NCBI GenBank assembly: GCA_009733575.1 | Contig: ML769468.1 | Location: 124,001 to 188,000, forward strand | From: Gymnopus androsaceus JB14 | Lineage: Eukaryota; Basidiomycota; Agaricomycetes; Agaricales; Omphalotaceae | DNA length: 64,000 nt | Reading direction: 5' to 3' | Part shown: positions 37,233 to 49,493 of the stretch, piece after piece | Layout: every line of letters starts with the position of its first letter | Position numbering within the stretch: the first letter of the stretch is position 1 | Notes under the pieces: model-generated | The model's input: only the letters and a program-made list of their open reading frames with translations | What the model was told of the DNA's origin: nothing | Databases searched by the model: none | Translations under genes and position numbers: made by a program

Positions 37233-39290
37233 GGAAGTTGTATAGAAGCGCAATGGGCGCTTCGTAAAGCGCTTCAGCGTTTAATTGCTCGAACTAGTGC
37301 ACATCATCCGGACTCCAACTCCCCTCTTCCTCCTCTCAGATTTTGTGAAGGTAGAATTTTGCGGCATTTGCAAAGTGTTGTTCGGTGGGGACTTGATTGA
37401 GTGCTCCGAGTCACGGTGGTCCGACGAGGCAAATCACGCTCTCCACACTAAGAGGAAAGGCTCAACAATCCAAAAAGAGGAAGACACGAGCTAATCTTTT
37501 CTGGAGCTACACCCGGAAAAATCGGTGAGGAACATAACTGCCACGGGATTCAATGTAAGTACTAGAATTTGTTCCTGGTAAGTAAGTAGTTTATGACATA
37601 TCGTAGATGTCCCGTATGTGCTCCCGCGAGTGATAACTTTGCATTAGATTCCTTGAATTGGTTTGTGGACGTATATATATGCAGATGAAGGGCGAACAGT
37701 GTCAAGGTTTAGATCAAAGAAAAATGCCACAAAATCAACGGCATGTTCTAAGCAAAGGAGTCGAATATGAATGCTCATAAAGCCAAGCCCTGCCAGTTAT
37801 TGGATCTGTATGTACATACATCTTACGAGCAGCATCTGGCATTTTCTCCGAGCACATGTTCCGCACGAATCGATGATTGAAAAATTCCAACAGCTCATCG
37901 GGCTGGTGGCATGTAGTTTCCGTGTTCAGATTTTTAGGATAGATCGACGTGGATTGGAAACTTACATTCTCCGGAAAGATGGGGATTTGAGTAACCGTTA
38001 TCGGACCGTGTCAGAATGCATGAGATGGCAAGTCCACTGAGTCGCATTGAGTTCTGAGCCACCTCTCAGGCTGAGGCTCTGGGATTTTTAGATCTCAGAG
38101 GAACCGCCTGCGCTTGACAATGACATTTAGCCCGGAACCCGAGCGCCCTGATTGTCAGTATGTGTTATTTCAAGGCGACGATCTGTGGCATTCACGGTGG
38201 CTTTCAGTGGCTACGGCAATCCAAAGATTTGATGCTTGTATTTCGGACATTCTAAAGGAGCTGAAGCGCTGAAGTCTCGAAGGAGAGGGGCTCAGCAAGC
38301 TCGACGTCGTCGCATAAGTTATGTGATTATCGTGACTGAGTGTTCAAAAAACAATCAGCACAGGACATCGAACCCGAGACTATGTAATTACATTATATTT
38401 TTCCCCCTAAAGGCAGCCCCATAGAAAGTTATAGAAATTAGCTTGTCAAATTCGATAAACGCGCATGGTTAGTGCCAAGTTGGACGACAACTTCGGAAAA
38501 TTTGCGCGAAAAAAGTGATACAGTATTTTTACATCTCAAACAACTTTTTGGGGCTGAATGCTCTTATGTTCAAGCTGTTCCATCTGAGCCGAATCTGAGC
38601 AATGAAGAATTAGCAGACCGCTGAGTCACTATAGCGTGATGAAATGATCGTGAGCTGTGGCACTGGCAGGCACTGGAATTTGTGCCGAATTTTCTTTCGT
38701 TCCGGTTACCGTCGAACGTCTCCCTCCAAACTCCCTCATACTTTGCTCTCGGTGAGCGGACGAACTTTCGCGTCATTCTGTATCTTGTGCTTTACAACAG
38801 CGTTCTTCCTCTGTCCTGAACTTCTTTTCGCCGTACCCCGGAGCTGTAGCTGTAGCTGTTTCTTTTCTTTCTTTCTTTTTTTGGTGAGTATCCGTATACT
38901 AATAATGGCGAATCCCCGAGTCTGCATGTCGGTCTTAACCTTTCGCTGTCGATTCATGCATTCTTTGCGCTGTCGCTGATAGATTCTCTAGCGATACTTC
39001 TTGGTTTTTAGGTGGAATCCACTGGAAGGAGGTTTTGCTTTTCGTACGCTTATTTGAGGTGAGTTTCTCCTACATATGGTTTTTTAATGATGAATTCGAT
39101 TCTATATTTGCACGTCAGTCGTAGGTTGAACCTTTGGTTCTTACCCAAGACGTCACTTTCGCTTTTACTGAACCTTTCTTATTTTTGTTTATCTGCTTAT
39201 TGACACAGTACTCAACAGTTGCTCCGGTCTTGTAACTCATAAACGTCATTTATTCGGCAGAGTAATTTGGCCATCTTGAATTTTGTTACC
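37233..39290. promoter_or_regulatory. Divergent intergenic region
   Basis: About 2 kb lie between a minus-strand gene (start 37232) and the ELMO gene (start 39291), so this must contain both promoters. The part 38640-39290 is T-rich with ORFs that look like leader sequence; intron-like GTGAG/AG pairs suggest a spliced 5' UTR of the ELMO gene. No gene, tRNA or clear repeat was found. Confidence 0.35.
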
Positions 39291-42281
39291 ATGTCGAATC
39301 ATAATTCTCTTCCTCCTCGGAGTCCCTTGTCAACTACACCTCCAAATAATGGGTCTCAAGCGAAATCTGGCTTGGTTCCCACTAACAACGTTACTACCAG
39401 TGACGGTCTTACTGTCCGCGCCCGAATAGATCCTACCTTGACGGTGGCAGATGTGGTCAAGCAGCTCTGCGTCAACCTGAAAATTAAAGGCTCTCCCTCG
39501 GATTTCGCGCTGAGGGATGAAAACCATGAATTGGTCACCAATGATAATTTGAGGAAGAAAATCAAAGCTAAACTGAATCTCAAGTGAGCTACGATTGTCA
39601 ATGAACGCTTCTGGCTGTTACATCTTTATTATATAGGCTTGTTAACGCTCCTCATAAAGAAGGGAGGGAGATAGCAGAGAAGCTCCAAGTGAGGGACCAG
39701 AAAACGATGAGGTTGACACTGCATTCCCTCCAAAAATATATCAGAGTATGTCCGAGAGTTTGATATCTTGTATCGAAGCTGATTTCCTCAGGAAAATGAG
39801 TTTGCTCAAGAGTTCATCAACTACGACGGTGTTACTCAACTAGTGGATATCATCTTCACTTCACAGGGCAATACGCTAGCGGTCAGTTTATTAGCACTGT
39901 GCTTCAACTCGCGCGTCCTTACATTTCACTCCCAATTAGTATGCACTCGCGGCCATGCAAAACCTGATGGAGTTGGATTATGGATGGGCATTTCTCGATG
40001 ACGCTTTCATCTTCCGAGTCGTACAAGTTCTATCCTCTCCGTCATCTCTCATCAATGTTTGTCGGCCTGCTACGGCAATATTGAAAAAGCTTGTTGAAGC
40101 TGATCCTGCCAACGCGCCTGGACCCCAAGCTGGTTCTAGCAAGAGCGGACCCGCTATAGTTCCTGGTTCTGTCTATCGTTATGGATTCACTGCTGTCTTT
40201 GAACAGATGCGTAAGGAGAAGAGCTTGCTGGAGACAGTTGTTAGTCGGTTGGGGAGCGCAGACACTGCTATGGCGCAATATAGGTGCGGGGACATTTTCA
40301 AGATTCACACTCCCTTTTCTAACCTCTCCTTCAGCATGATGTTGATCAATTCCCTCGTTTCTCATGCAAGCGACCTGAGATGGGAAGAATTCATAGCGGA
40401 AATGGAAAGGTTGAATATACGAAAAGCTGTTGTGGTGCGCCAACTTCTTTTTCAGACGCGACGTTAACCTGATCTTTCGCTGCTAACAGCGCCTCATGTC
40501 ACAACACACTATGGAAGACCTTACATCATGCATCCTCGACTTTCAAGCCAACATGCTCCGAGTTACATATCGCAAGAAAACCACCCCCATAGATCTCGAG
40601 GCCCAACCTTCACATGCAGCAGACCTAAAGTCTATCTGGGCTCATAGTCGGTTAATGGAAGAAGTCGATGAGAAAGGTCAACAACTCAAGTGGCGCAAAC
40701 TTGGTTTCGATACGGAAGATATAGAAATAGAATTCAACGACGTTGGGGTTCTGGGGTTAGAATGTCTAGTAAGAATATACCCAGATATCTATTAAAACGA
40801 TGGACTTAGCAAACGCTCAGAAACGATTCGTCGAACGAGATCCTGATTTCTCCAAGGTAATCCAATTCTCATCTCATCCATGTCGTGCTCATGTCATTAT
40901 GCAGGTTATTCTAGAACAACTGAGCCGTCCCGCCGAGCGACGCTGTCCTATTGCGAAAGCTTCGAACGAGGTCGTTGAACTCTTGTCAGAGCACTGGGCG
41001 ATTTTCGCTCCCGGCTGTATGATGCTTTTACGTATATGTTCGTCGGCATAGGCTTAATATTTCCGTACAGATTCTACTTCGACCACATTCCAGCCATTTT
41101 TCTTGGAATTTTACAAAGTCCATGCGCTAGCCACTGAATTTCTTTCTACGAATGTGGAGCGACAGCGGGGCTGCGTCTGGAGATTTTATTCGAGTAGTCG
41201 CTCTGGTTCGTAGTCAGTGAGTTTTCGGCTTACTCCTTGTTTCTTTTTTCTTACCTTCCTCACTCCTCACCAGGGTTAAAGTTGCTCTTCGTAGTGAGAA
41301 TGTTCGGGCGTGGCATGAAGTTGAACATGACCTCCTGGAATGTGAATATCGCGCAGTTCGGGATAGGCAAATGAAAGAACTCGAGTTGGAAGATGACCTA
41401 TTGAGTAAAGTCCCTGTTCGGTATGGGTATCGTTTATCCCAAAGAGCATGGTATTGAACTTAACACCTATCCAGCAATTTACGAGCAAAGATTTACAAAG
41501 AGTCGTTCGAATTTGTTCGCCAGCAGAGGATCCAATGCCTGCTGCAAGGAGCCTGGTTCGTCATTGCATTGCCCAGCAACTCACCTCTGCCCCGGGACTC
41601 AACTCGAAGACCGAACAAACCATGGCGGTAAGTAGAGCTAGTCACCTTCCTTGTAGTATCCTTCTGATCACCACCGTTCCAGGTTTGTCCGTTTGGTGAG
41701 TATGCTCAAGTTACCGACTCCGCTAGTTTTAATCTCATGATACGTAGGATAACGGCTTGAAGTACCTGCACTACGTCGACAGTGCAGTTAAATTTCCTGT
41801 TCGCAGTGGCCTCGAAGATCTTCCAGACAGGATCGAAATCGCTGCGATAAGTGAAATTGCAACAGGCACATGTGCCCCTCCACCGAACGTTCTGCGAGAC
41901 CACAATGATCTTCCTCCTACCAGTCCATTAGCACCTTCCCCACTTTCTTTCTCTCTACTTGGTGTACACGAGCAAGGCTCGCTCGCTGACCTAATCGCGC
42001 CTGATCCATCGCGCTGGGCTGACTGGACAGATGGACTAAATATGCTCAGAAGGGATGGTGGACATGTCGCGTCGAAAGAGACCGCAGGTTTCGTCCAGGC
42101 GTTGACGGAGATTGGTCTCAAGATCAAATTGCTAGGTGAGCCGTCTCCGCCCAATGCTTATACTGTTGTCTCATTGTGCTGCTTCCAAGATCTTTCTGGC
42201 GAGAGAGTAGAAATTCCATCGGGGCTTACTGCAGGGCCGCCACCCTCAAACTTGGACTTTTTCTTCTCTGATTTGATGTAA
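39291..42281 (+). CDS. ELMO/CED-12 family protein (ARM, ELMO and PH regions)
   Basis: Fourteen exons give about 766 residues. After a Ser/Pro-rich leader, a ubiquitin-like start (LTVRARIDPTLTVADVVKQL) leads into ARM-type helices (ENEFAQEFINYDGVTQLVDI, SLINVCRPATAILKKLVE). The ELMO domain region contains WRKLGFDTEDIEIEFNDVG and LGLECL, with DLANAQ just after in the intron frame. A C-terminal PH-like domain follows (IYKESFEFVRQQRIQCLLQG, YLHYVDSAVKFPV). In animals ELMO partners DOCK proteins to activate Rac; a fungal counterpart pathway is plausible but inferred. Exon 12 is only 13 nt (41683-41695). An extra T in the run at 41139-41141 breaks the frame between ALATE and FFLRMWSDSG. The gene is convergent with MTHFR. 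Confidence 0.88.
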
Positions 42282-42668
42282 ATTCCGAATCTAATGCCTG
42301 TATTTTTATTTGTATGTGTAGAATTGTATCATGAATGAAAGGACTATTGCGATGTAGATTGTGTACAGATGCAGTTGATGCAATGAGAGTATGGGTATGA
42401 AATGCCATGAAGATCGAGAGTGTGTTGGAGTAGAAACCAGGTAGTAAAGAAACAGTGCGGGGGTTGAACCCGACAGAATGCTACAAAGGGTGAGTGAGAC
42501 GGGAAAGAGGCAATTGTATAATACACGGGGAAGTCCAGGAAGCAGTGACAGTGACCGTTGAAGCACTGTTGAGTTTTACAAATGAGAGAGCAGGCGCTCC
42601 TTTGGAGTCGCTAGATAGTTAGTGGCCGTTGAAGCCATATAGATTAAAGCGGGCGTTTAGTTGACCTT

Positions 42669-44850
42669 CTAGTGTCCGTTGAGGGCATTGGCCTGAGAAG
42701 CAGCATATTCCTCTCCGGCTTGGAAGAATGGCTTGAAGATAGCGTTGGAATCGTGGAAATCGTTGTGAACAACGTTAACGAGGTAGCACGTATCCATAAG
42801 CTCGGAGATGATCTTGGCCGAGGGTGAGTCGGCGTCGTAGATACGAGCCCATTGCTGTCCGAGTTCAAACGCTTCGTCCTACAGGAAATCATCAGTTATA
42901 TCTCCCAGGATATCCTAGGGGAAAAAAAAACACGGACCTTCCACGCCATGAAGCTGACCGCCTCGACGATGGTAGGTTGGACGATTTCCTTCCCGGGGAA
43001 TACACCCCAAGTCACGGCGTTGGGTCCGTCAGAATGAGTGTTAGTGCGAAGGTCGCCACGCTTGTTGATAACGTAGTAAGTGATATTGCTGTCTCGTTCA
43101 ATATGCGAAAGCAGTAACGTGAGCAAGCCGGGATTGACAAAGAATTCGAGATAGGCCTGTTGAGTGAGGTGAGTAAGTTTCCCGGTGCAATCGCGGAGGA
43201 CAGACCTTTTGGTACACGTAGCCATTGCGAGGTCCCCACCCAAAGACCTTATCGTTACTCTTTGCGCCGTTGACGGCAGGCTGAGAGTTGATCGTGAGGA
43301 AACCCAGGGAGTTCATACGAGCAAGCTGCTCTTGTATGATGGAAGTTTCGACCGAGGGCTTCTGGTCTGACCATGGCAGTGCCTCAAGCTTGCCTAAACA
43401 GAACTGAGCGAAGAGGGCGGCGACTTGAGCAAAAGTAGATGGTTCTCCCCATAGCTTGAGAGCATCCTCTTTCTGAATGGAAAAATTAGTAAAGAAGAAT
43501 AGAATAGAATAAGATAGACGGACAGATTGCTTTATGGAAACACCGTAGCCATCTAGTTCACCGTACGCGGGACTACGGGAGTCACCGAAACGACCATTCG
43601 GATATTCATCCCAGTTTTCGGTTCGAGAGATGTATGATTTGGTTCGGTTTGCCCAGAAGATGGGTCGGATAGTTTCCTGGCGTCTAGTGGGTGTGAGGGA
43701 CTGCATACAATGTTGCCTGAGTAAAGATCCAGAGATGAAATGAAATTATGCAACTAACTTGTCTCCACGGAAGGGGTTTAACCGTTTCCATCCTAGGCAC
43801 AAGGTTCAATTCTTCGAGCAGCATTTTCGTACCCTTTTCCAGGTTCATGGTATAAAAGTGCAGACCATGGATCCCGAGGTTTGCGTTGAGAATTTTACGG
43901 CACATTTCAGCGACGAGTTTTGTACCAATCTCTCGAACCTTTTCGTCATTGGCCTTGTGTGGTTCCAAGGCGTCTAGGAAGTTCTGCGGAATGACGATCT
44001 TTGCGAGACTACTCGCTCTTTGAAACCCATTCCAATTCTGGATGGGGGCGATACCAGGAACGATGGGTACAGTGATTCCGACTGCTCGAACTGACTTTAC
44101 CCATTCGATGAAAATGTCGACATCGTAGAACATTTGGGTAAAGATGAAGTTTACACCGGCATCGATCTTTTCTTTAAGCCATTTCATCTCGAGGTCTCGT
44201 TCATCTGAAGGCAGGGTCTGGTGTTGAGGGAATCCAGCGACGGCAATGTCAAAGTAATCTCCGTATTCGCGACGAATGTGTCGGACAAGGTCGATACCAT
44301 GCACGAAACCGCCCTCGACAGCTTCCCATTCATCTTTGCCCACCGGTGGGTCGCCTCTTAGAGCAAGAACATTTCTACATCCAGATACTTTTGCTTCCTG
44401 GGAGGATAGTCAGTGATTGGTTGATCTAGGCGGAAATTGCGGTAACATACCCGGAGAGCAATGTCGACTTTTTCTTTGGGCATGTTGGTACATGTCAAGT
44501 GCATGCAGGTTTCCACTCCAATAAGACCTTGGCAAGTCTTGACCATTTCGGAAGTGAGCTCTGAAGTTCGACCGCCGGCATTCCTACATGAATTGGGGTT
44601 GGATTAATTGTAGGTGAGAGTTATAAAAGCCCATACCAAGTGACATCGATAAACTCGGGACCTAGTCCTCTCATGCGCTCTATACGATCCAACAAGTTTT
44701 GAAGACCCTTTTACAAGAGGTTAACAGTCTAGAACGCAGACTACAGAATAGAAAAGTACCAACTTGGGCTGTTCGAGGAGGGAAGTATTCAAACGACCAC
44801 CAAGTTTTGCTTTCTTTTTCGCATTGTGCGATCTTTTGGGTGACTTTCAT
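42669..44850 (-). CDS. Methylenetetrahydrofolate reductase
   Basis: A multi-exon minus-strand gene starts at the ATG at 44850 (MKVTQKIAQCEKESKTWWSF) and ends at 42669 (ASQANALNGH). The N-terminal TIM barrel shows SFEYFPPRT, GLGPEFIDVTWNAGGRTSE, METCMHLTCTNM-like VETCMHLTCTNM, LALRGDPPVG (folate/FAD region), FIFTQMFYDV and VPGIAPIQNW. The C-terminal regulatory domain includes GELDGYGVSIK, FGWGPRNGYVYQKAYLEFF and NAVTWGVFPGKEIVQPTIVE. The enzyme reduces 5,10-methylene-THF to 5-methyl-THF for methionine synthesis in the cytosol; the C-terminal domain in eukaryotes usually senses S-adenosylmethionine. Yeast has two paralogs (Met12, Met13) and I cannot decide between them. No frame break was seen. 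Confidence 0.95.
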
Positions 44851-45037
44851 GACGGCGTAAAATCGTTAAGACGAGAAGAAATAATGAAGGTGATGGTTAT
44901 GAACCAAGCAAAAACTGAATTGTAATCGGCTGATTCGGATTTGATCGTCTAAAATATTTACAAGTACAAACATACGATGTACATAAAATACATAAAATAC
45001 GAGTCTTTTTGAACAGTAATAGACACAACGGGAAAAT

Positions 45038-45553
45038 TCAATGATCGACAAGCAGGATAACAGAGGTAACCAGAACGACAGCTACAATCGCCACCATGGC
45101 TGCTAGATGGGGTCTAGCAATAGATTAAGTATGAATTTGCATACATGGTGCACTGAACGTACTTGGTACCCGTAAGAAATGCGTGGATATTCATTAGATC
45201 TTGAAATCCACTCAAATATTCCCATACACCGCCGAATATTGCAAGCAACGATGCAGCAAATTGTAGACCGGCTAGAGGAAGATTGATGCTGGATGTCTTT
45301 GTGCTATCGCCAGAGTCTGGAACGAGCCGAGTATGAAGGATTAGAGAAGACGATAAAACTGAGAAGAGAAGGGCGAGTTTGATGTGAGCAAGAAGATTTC
45401 GCTCTGGAAAGCAATAAATGAGTCCAATGTTGGCTAGCTTAACGTAGGAAATGCACCTAAAAAGCAGAAATCACGAGCTGTACTTCCCGTGTTCTCGAAG
45501 TTAGCAGTGAGCAGAGAACAAGGACGCCAGGCGTCATGGTTTCGTTCAACCAT
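45038..45553 (-). CDS. Small DUF202-type membrane protein
   Basis: Three exons (45553-45457, 45403-45163, 45113-45038) with matching phases give 137 residues. The DUF202 signature is ENTGSTARDFCFLERNLLAH followed by a transmembrane helix (IKLALLFSVLSSSLIL). Two more membrane segments follow (LAGLQFAASLLAIFGGVWEY and AAMVAIVAVVLVTSVILLV). The start is the ATG of MVERNHDAW, the first in frame. DUF202 proteins are small integral membrane proteins; fungal ones occur alone or in VTC-type polyphosphate complexes, so a vacuolar role is possible but not shown. It lies about 190 bp upstream of MTHFR on the same strand. Confidence 0.8.
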
Positions 45554-46067
45554 TCAAAGATCTAATGAGTAGAGGGTACCACAACAAACTGCCGGGCGAC
45601 TGCCGGGCGCGTAGTGTTGATCCTCACCGTCACATGCGCGATATGTGTCACGCTCTTAGCTTCCATTCTCATTATCTAGTATGTCCTCTTTTACAAGTGA
45701 TAGGCCCCCGATGAGATGCATGTACTCACTTATCTGAATCAGAAATTTTTCAAATTGTTCATGATTGTTTCAGTACAAGAATCTAGCTATACTCATGGCC
45801 ACAGAAAAAAACAGTCCAGGTCACATTTGCATTTGAACTTGCAATTTTCAGTGCATTTTGGAAAGGAGATCACAAAATTTTTTGAGTAGGTGAATATGTT
45901 GTACTGATGGTCATAAATGTCCTCAGAAATTATGGGGCTTATAATGCAAGTATGAGAATGTAAAACAACCAAGTACATGATTGGGATCAAAAAAGGTGGA
46001 CTGTTTTTTTCCGTGGCTACGAGTAGAAGAGATAATGTACTACACTATGGTGGAATAGATACAAAAG

Positions 46068-46796
46068 TACATCAGCAAAACCTGGGTGTGCTAGGGAGAA
46101 CTCCACACTTTTCCACAGCACTCATAGAGCCCATAGCAAGGGTACCCTTTGTGGAGAACTATGGCATGCTATGGGGTTCTATGGATTGCTATGGATTTCT
46201 TGGGAATGTTGTCTGTCAGGACATGTCAGGGTCCAATTCAAACTAAATATATTATTCTTTTGAATTGTTTCCCTCACTCACGCAATGCTCGCAAGACCAA
46301 ATAAGACCAGAATAATCATAATAAACCATCATATTGTCATGTTTGTAGTAGGATAATACTATAGCAAGATTAGAACTACATTAACTAGTGTATACATAAA
46401 TGACTCAAGCCACAGTACAAGTATTTATTATTGTAAGTAGCAATTGATGCTTAGAATCAAATGCTGCAAAAAATTGAGACATGAAGTTGAAGGCTTGAGT
46501 TCGGAGACTTACTGAGTGACTTTGGAAAAAAAAAAGGGAACTTGGGGAAGTTACAACGATGCATTGAAAATGCGTCAATTCTTATAAAGTTATATAGCAT
46601 TAGCGGGTGATAATGACAGCTGTCAAGATGCCAAAATGAGTTGACAGTTGCTTCGAATGCTCGGTAACCTCATAGGAGCTCATAGGAGCTTATAGAAACC
46701 CATAGCACTCCATAGTTCTGTAGAGAACTATGGCTGCTATAATTTGCTATGAGTTGCTATAACTTCTATGACCAATACCCAGGTTTTGCTGATGTA
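46068..46796. mobile_element. Non-autonomous TIR element, copy 1 (MITE-like)
   Basis: A 20-bp terminal repeat TACATCAGCAAAACCTGGGT at 46068 returns inverted, without mismatch, at 46777-46796. The outer TA may be a TA target duplication, as in Tc1/mariner elements. Subterminal zones are packed with ATAGCA/TGCTAT-type hexamers (around 46120-46200 and 46670-46770), a common arrangement for transposase binding. No transposase ORF is present in the 729 bp. Confidence 0.8.
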
Positions 46797-46989
46797 GCAA
46801 AACATCTATACCTGCACTCTACAGCAAGCCTACATACGCAATTTGATCAGTTCAAGCCATGAAATGGTATCAAAATTCCCAACTTGGATGCAAGCTCTCA
46901 ATCTACAACAATTTTATAGCCTTATCCATACTATACCATTTGCTTGCATCCTTTTCCAGTAACTTTGTGATCAGTTCCTTGGCTATGGA

Positions 46990-47850
46990 ACAACTAGCAA
47001 TGAAGAGTGCTGAACTTGATGTATCCCACCGCCCATAGACAACTGGCTACCAGGTTTGAACACACATATTTGGCACCGAGAATCCTTTTTACCCCATCCT
47101 CATGGTCCTTGTCTGAGTCTTGCTGGCAGTTGTAATCCACATATTTTTCCAAGGCTTTCTTCCACTCTTCCCAAGGTTTGTTCCATGTAGGGTCGAAGGG
47201 ATGTTCACAACTGTACAAGATTTAGAACATGGTAATAGGGTCATCAAAGGAACGTACATATACAGCATAAACATCACAATGCCTGCACTCCAGCATTCCG
47301 CCAGAATCCTACATATGCAAGTTCATTAGTGCATGCCACGAAATTGTAGGATACAATAAAGACATATGCAATATACATTTATTCTTCTTGATGCAATGCC
47401 ATAATCCCCTCTGGAGATAAGTAAACATACATCCCATAGATGTTGAAGGTCTCCTTGTAGGACTTTGGTCAAGCAAGACCAAAGTCCCAATCTGAATATG
47501 TGGGTATGACCCAGGTGCGGTGATCAGGATATTTTTGGGCTAAATCAATTGAGTAATTTGAATACATCTGAATGTGCTGCAATACCTTGATGTCTTTATT
47601 ATCTGTCAGCACGGTCAACAAATTATAATAGACCTCTATGCGCTATTTCTATCCCATGCAAGTAGGCAAGACCCGAGAACAACTCTTCCATTACACATTG
47701 GATCTCCTTTTCCTCAATTCACCCCTCCTTGTTGTTGATGTATGTCAGAAGAGTTCCACCAATGCAAAGATCAAAGAAGATATATAGATCCTCGCCCGGT
47801 AGACCTTCCATCCTTGAATGCGGTTCAAGTTTTCCTGTAATTGATCATTA
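46990..47850 (-). pseudogene. Decayed serine/threonine protein kinase
   Basis: Read on the minus strand in broken frames, kinase motifs appear in proper order: GEDLYIFFDLCIGGTLLTYI (hinge region), then EEKEIQCVMEELFSGLAYLH and HRGLL (position of HRDLK, 47629-47640), then WDFGLA followed by a stop (DFG at about 47480), and MYVYLSPEGI (APE region). EHPFDPTWNKPWEEWKKAL and GVKRILGAKY lie further downstream. Several in-frame stops and frame changes, and HRD changed to HRG, show that this is not functional. It lies between two related TIR elements, so it may have been carried or broken by them. Which kinase family it came from is unclear. Confidence 0.75.
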
Positions 47851-48039
47851 GCCATCAATGTCCATCTGCACCAATCACATTCTTACTCATAGCCGTGTTG
47901 GATCTCCACTTCGTGCAAGAGTTTTTTGATGGGGTACGACGAGAGCTTGCATGTCTACCTCTTTAGAAGAATCAACGCTATAACATTGAGGTCCGGAAAA
48001 AGGGCCGAAATGCGATAGGCAGGAAATATTTTCCAAGTC

Positions 48040-48678
48040 CCGCATCAGCAAAACCTGAGTGTACTGGATAGCGCTGGATAGCACTATCCAGCACTCATAG
48101 CACCCATAGCACTCATAGCAAGGTTCCCATCTATCCAGAGCTATGGATTGCTATGGGGTGCTATGGATCGCTATACTTACTGCAGGAACATTGGCTGTCA
48201 GATTCTATTCAATAGCAAATATATTACTTATTTGAATTGTTTTCCATTCCAATAGCTCCAAGCAGCACCGCAATACAATGAGATGGAGATGGTCTGCCAA
48301 AAACATAAAATCCAAATAAATTCATATATTACTATGTTTGTAGTACCTAGGACAATAACTAAAATACTTAGGATGACTATTTGTATATTAGGTCTTTGAA
48401 TGCCCACAAGAGTTAAGATTGATAGTAGAGTAAACTAAAATGATGGGGAAGAATAAAGGCAAGTTGAACTTTGACAAGTCTTTGCGTCAATTCTTATAGT
48501 GCTGGAAGGAGAGATCCGAGAGAATGACAGCTGTCAAATGGTTGACAGCTGGCACAAATGCTCGGTGATCCCATAGCAGCTCATAGCAAGCCATAGCAGC
48601 CATAAGTCTCTCCAGAACTATGGCTGCTATGGCCTGCTATGAGCTGCTATGGCCATTATCCAGGTTCTGCTGATGCGG
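48040..48678. mobile_element. Non-autonomous TIR element, copy 2 of the same family
   Basis: The terminal repeat CCGCATCAGCAAAACCTG at 48040 returns inverted with one mismatch, ending at 48678. Subterminal ATAGCA/TGCTAT repeats and internal blocks (GACAGCTGTCAA, ATGCTCGGT, TTTGAATTGTTT) match copy 1 in the same order and orientation. It is shorter (639 bp). Flanks differ from copy 1 and show no TA, so the exact ends or the duplication are uncertain. Confidence 0.78.
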
Positions 48679-48683
48679 CCAGG

Positions 48684-49438
48684 TTACAAGGCCGAACCGC
48701 CTGGGTGGCCTGCACTCCAGGGTCTACTTATACTGACAGACCGGGTCAAAGCGCATTCTGCGATGCCATTCTCTATATGAAGCATTGCAATTCATTCAAC
48801 CCATCCATTTCATCCTCTCAACTCAGGTCTATGTATCTCTTGGCAAATTAAAACCCCTGGTTCCAGTTTTGTCTCTTCCGACCAAGACTGTGCTTCTGGT
48901 ATAAATATTTTTCCCTATCCTTGCCTTCCATAAAGCTCACCGCTTGCACCTGTCTGCTTTGGACGCATATATGTGTCTCACAACTGCGCAATTGCAGGAG
49001 CTCGACTGAGGATTAATTTACTGACACATAAGTATACGGGGAATATCTGCATTACAAGTTTACTCAGTAATGTTCTTGTGATTGTAACTCGGTTCATAAC
49101 ACCTAAGTAGTAGATTGAACAGAAACAAACATGAGCAATCACTAAAGCTTTAATCCAGTTGTATGTGTCATTGTGGAGGATAGTTCACCTTCCGGACTTA
49201 ATATATACTTTGAAGCAACCTAGTATGTATCCTTGATGGATCCTGTTGAAGATCACCGAAGACTGGGCTGCCGGCCATGAAGGAAAGGATGCGTCTATGC
49301 CTTTGGAATATGAATAACTGTGTAGAGAAACCACGAGTTTCCCTCCACAATTGAGCTTTCAAGTTGCTTCAACCCATGTTAAATTAACCATTTGCGAAGC
49401 CATATCGGTAACACGGGCCGGGCGGTTCGGCCTCGTAA
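48684..49438. mobile_element. Possible third TIR element
   Basis: TTACAAGGCCGAACCGCC at 48684-48701 returns inverted at 49421-49438 with one mismatch (GGCGGTTCGGCCTCGTAA). The 755 bp between hold no convincing ORF. I found no clear target duplication, and its left end is only five bases from copy 2 of the other family, which suggests nested insertion. Confidence 0.5.
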
Positions 49439-49493
49439 ACCCTACCGCAGCCGAAGCGCCAGTCGAAATCGGCAAAAAAAAAAGCGGCAATAC

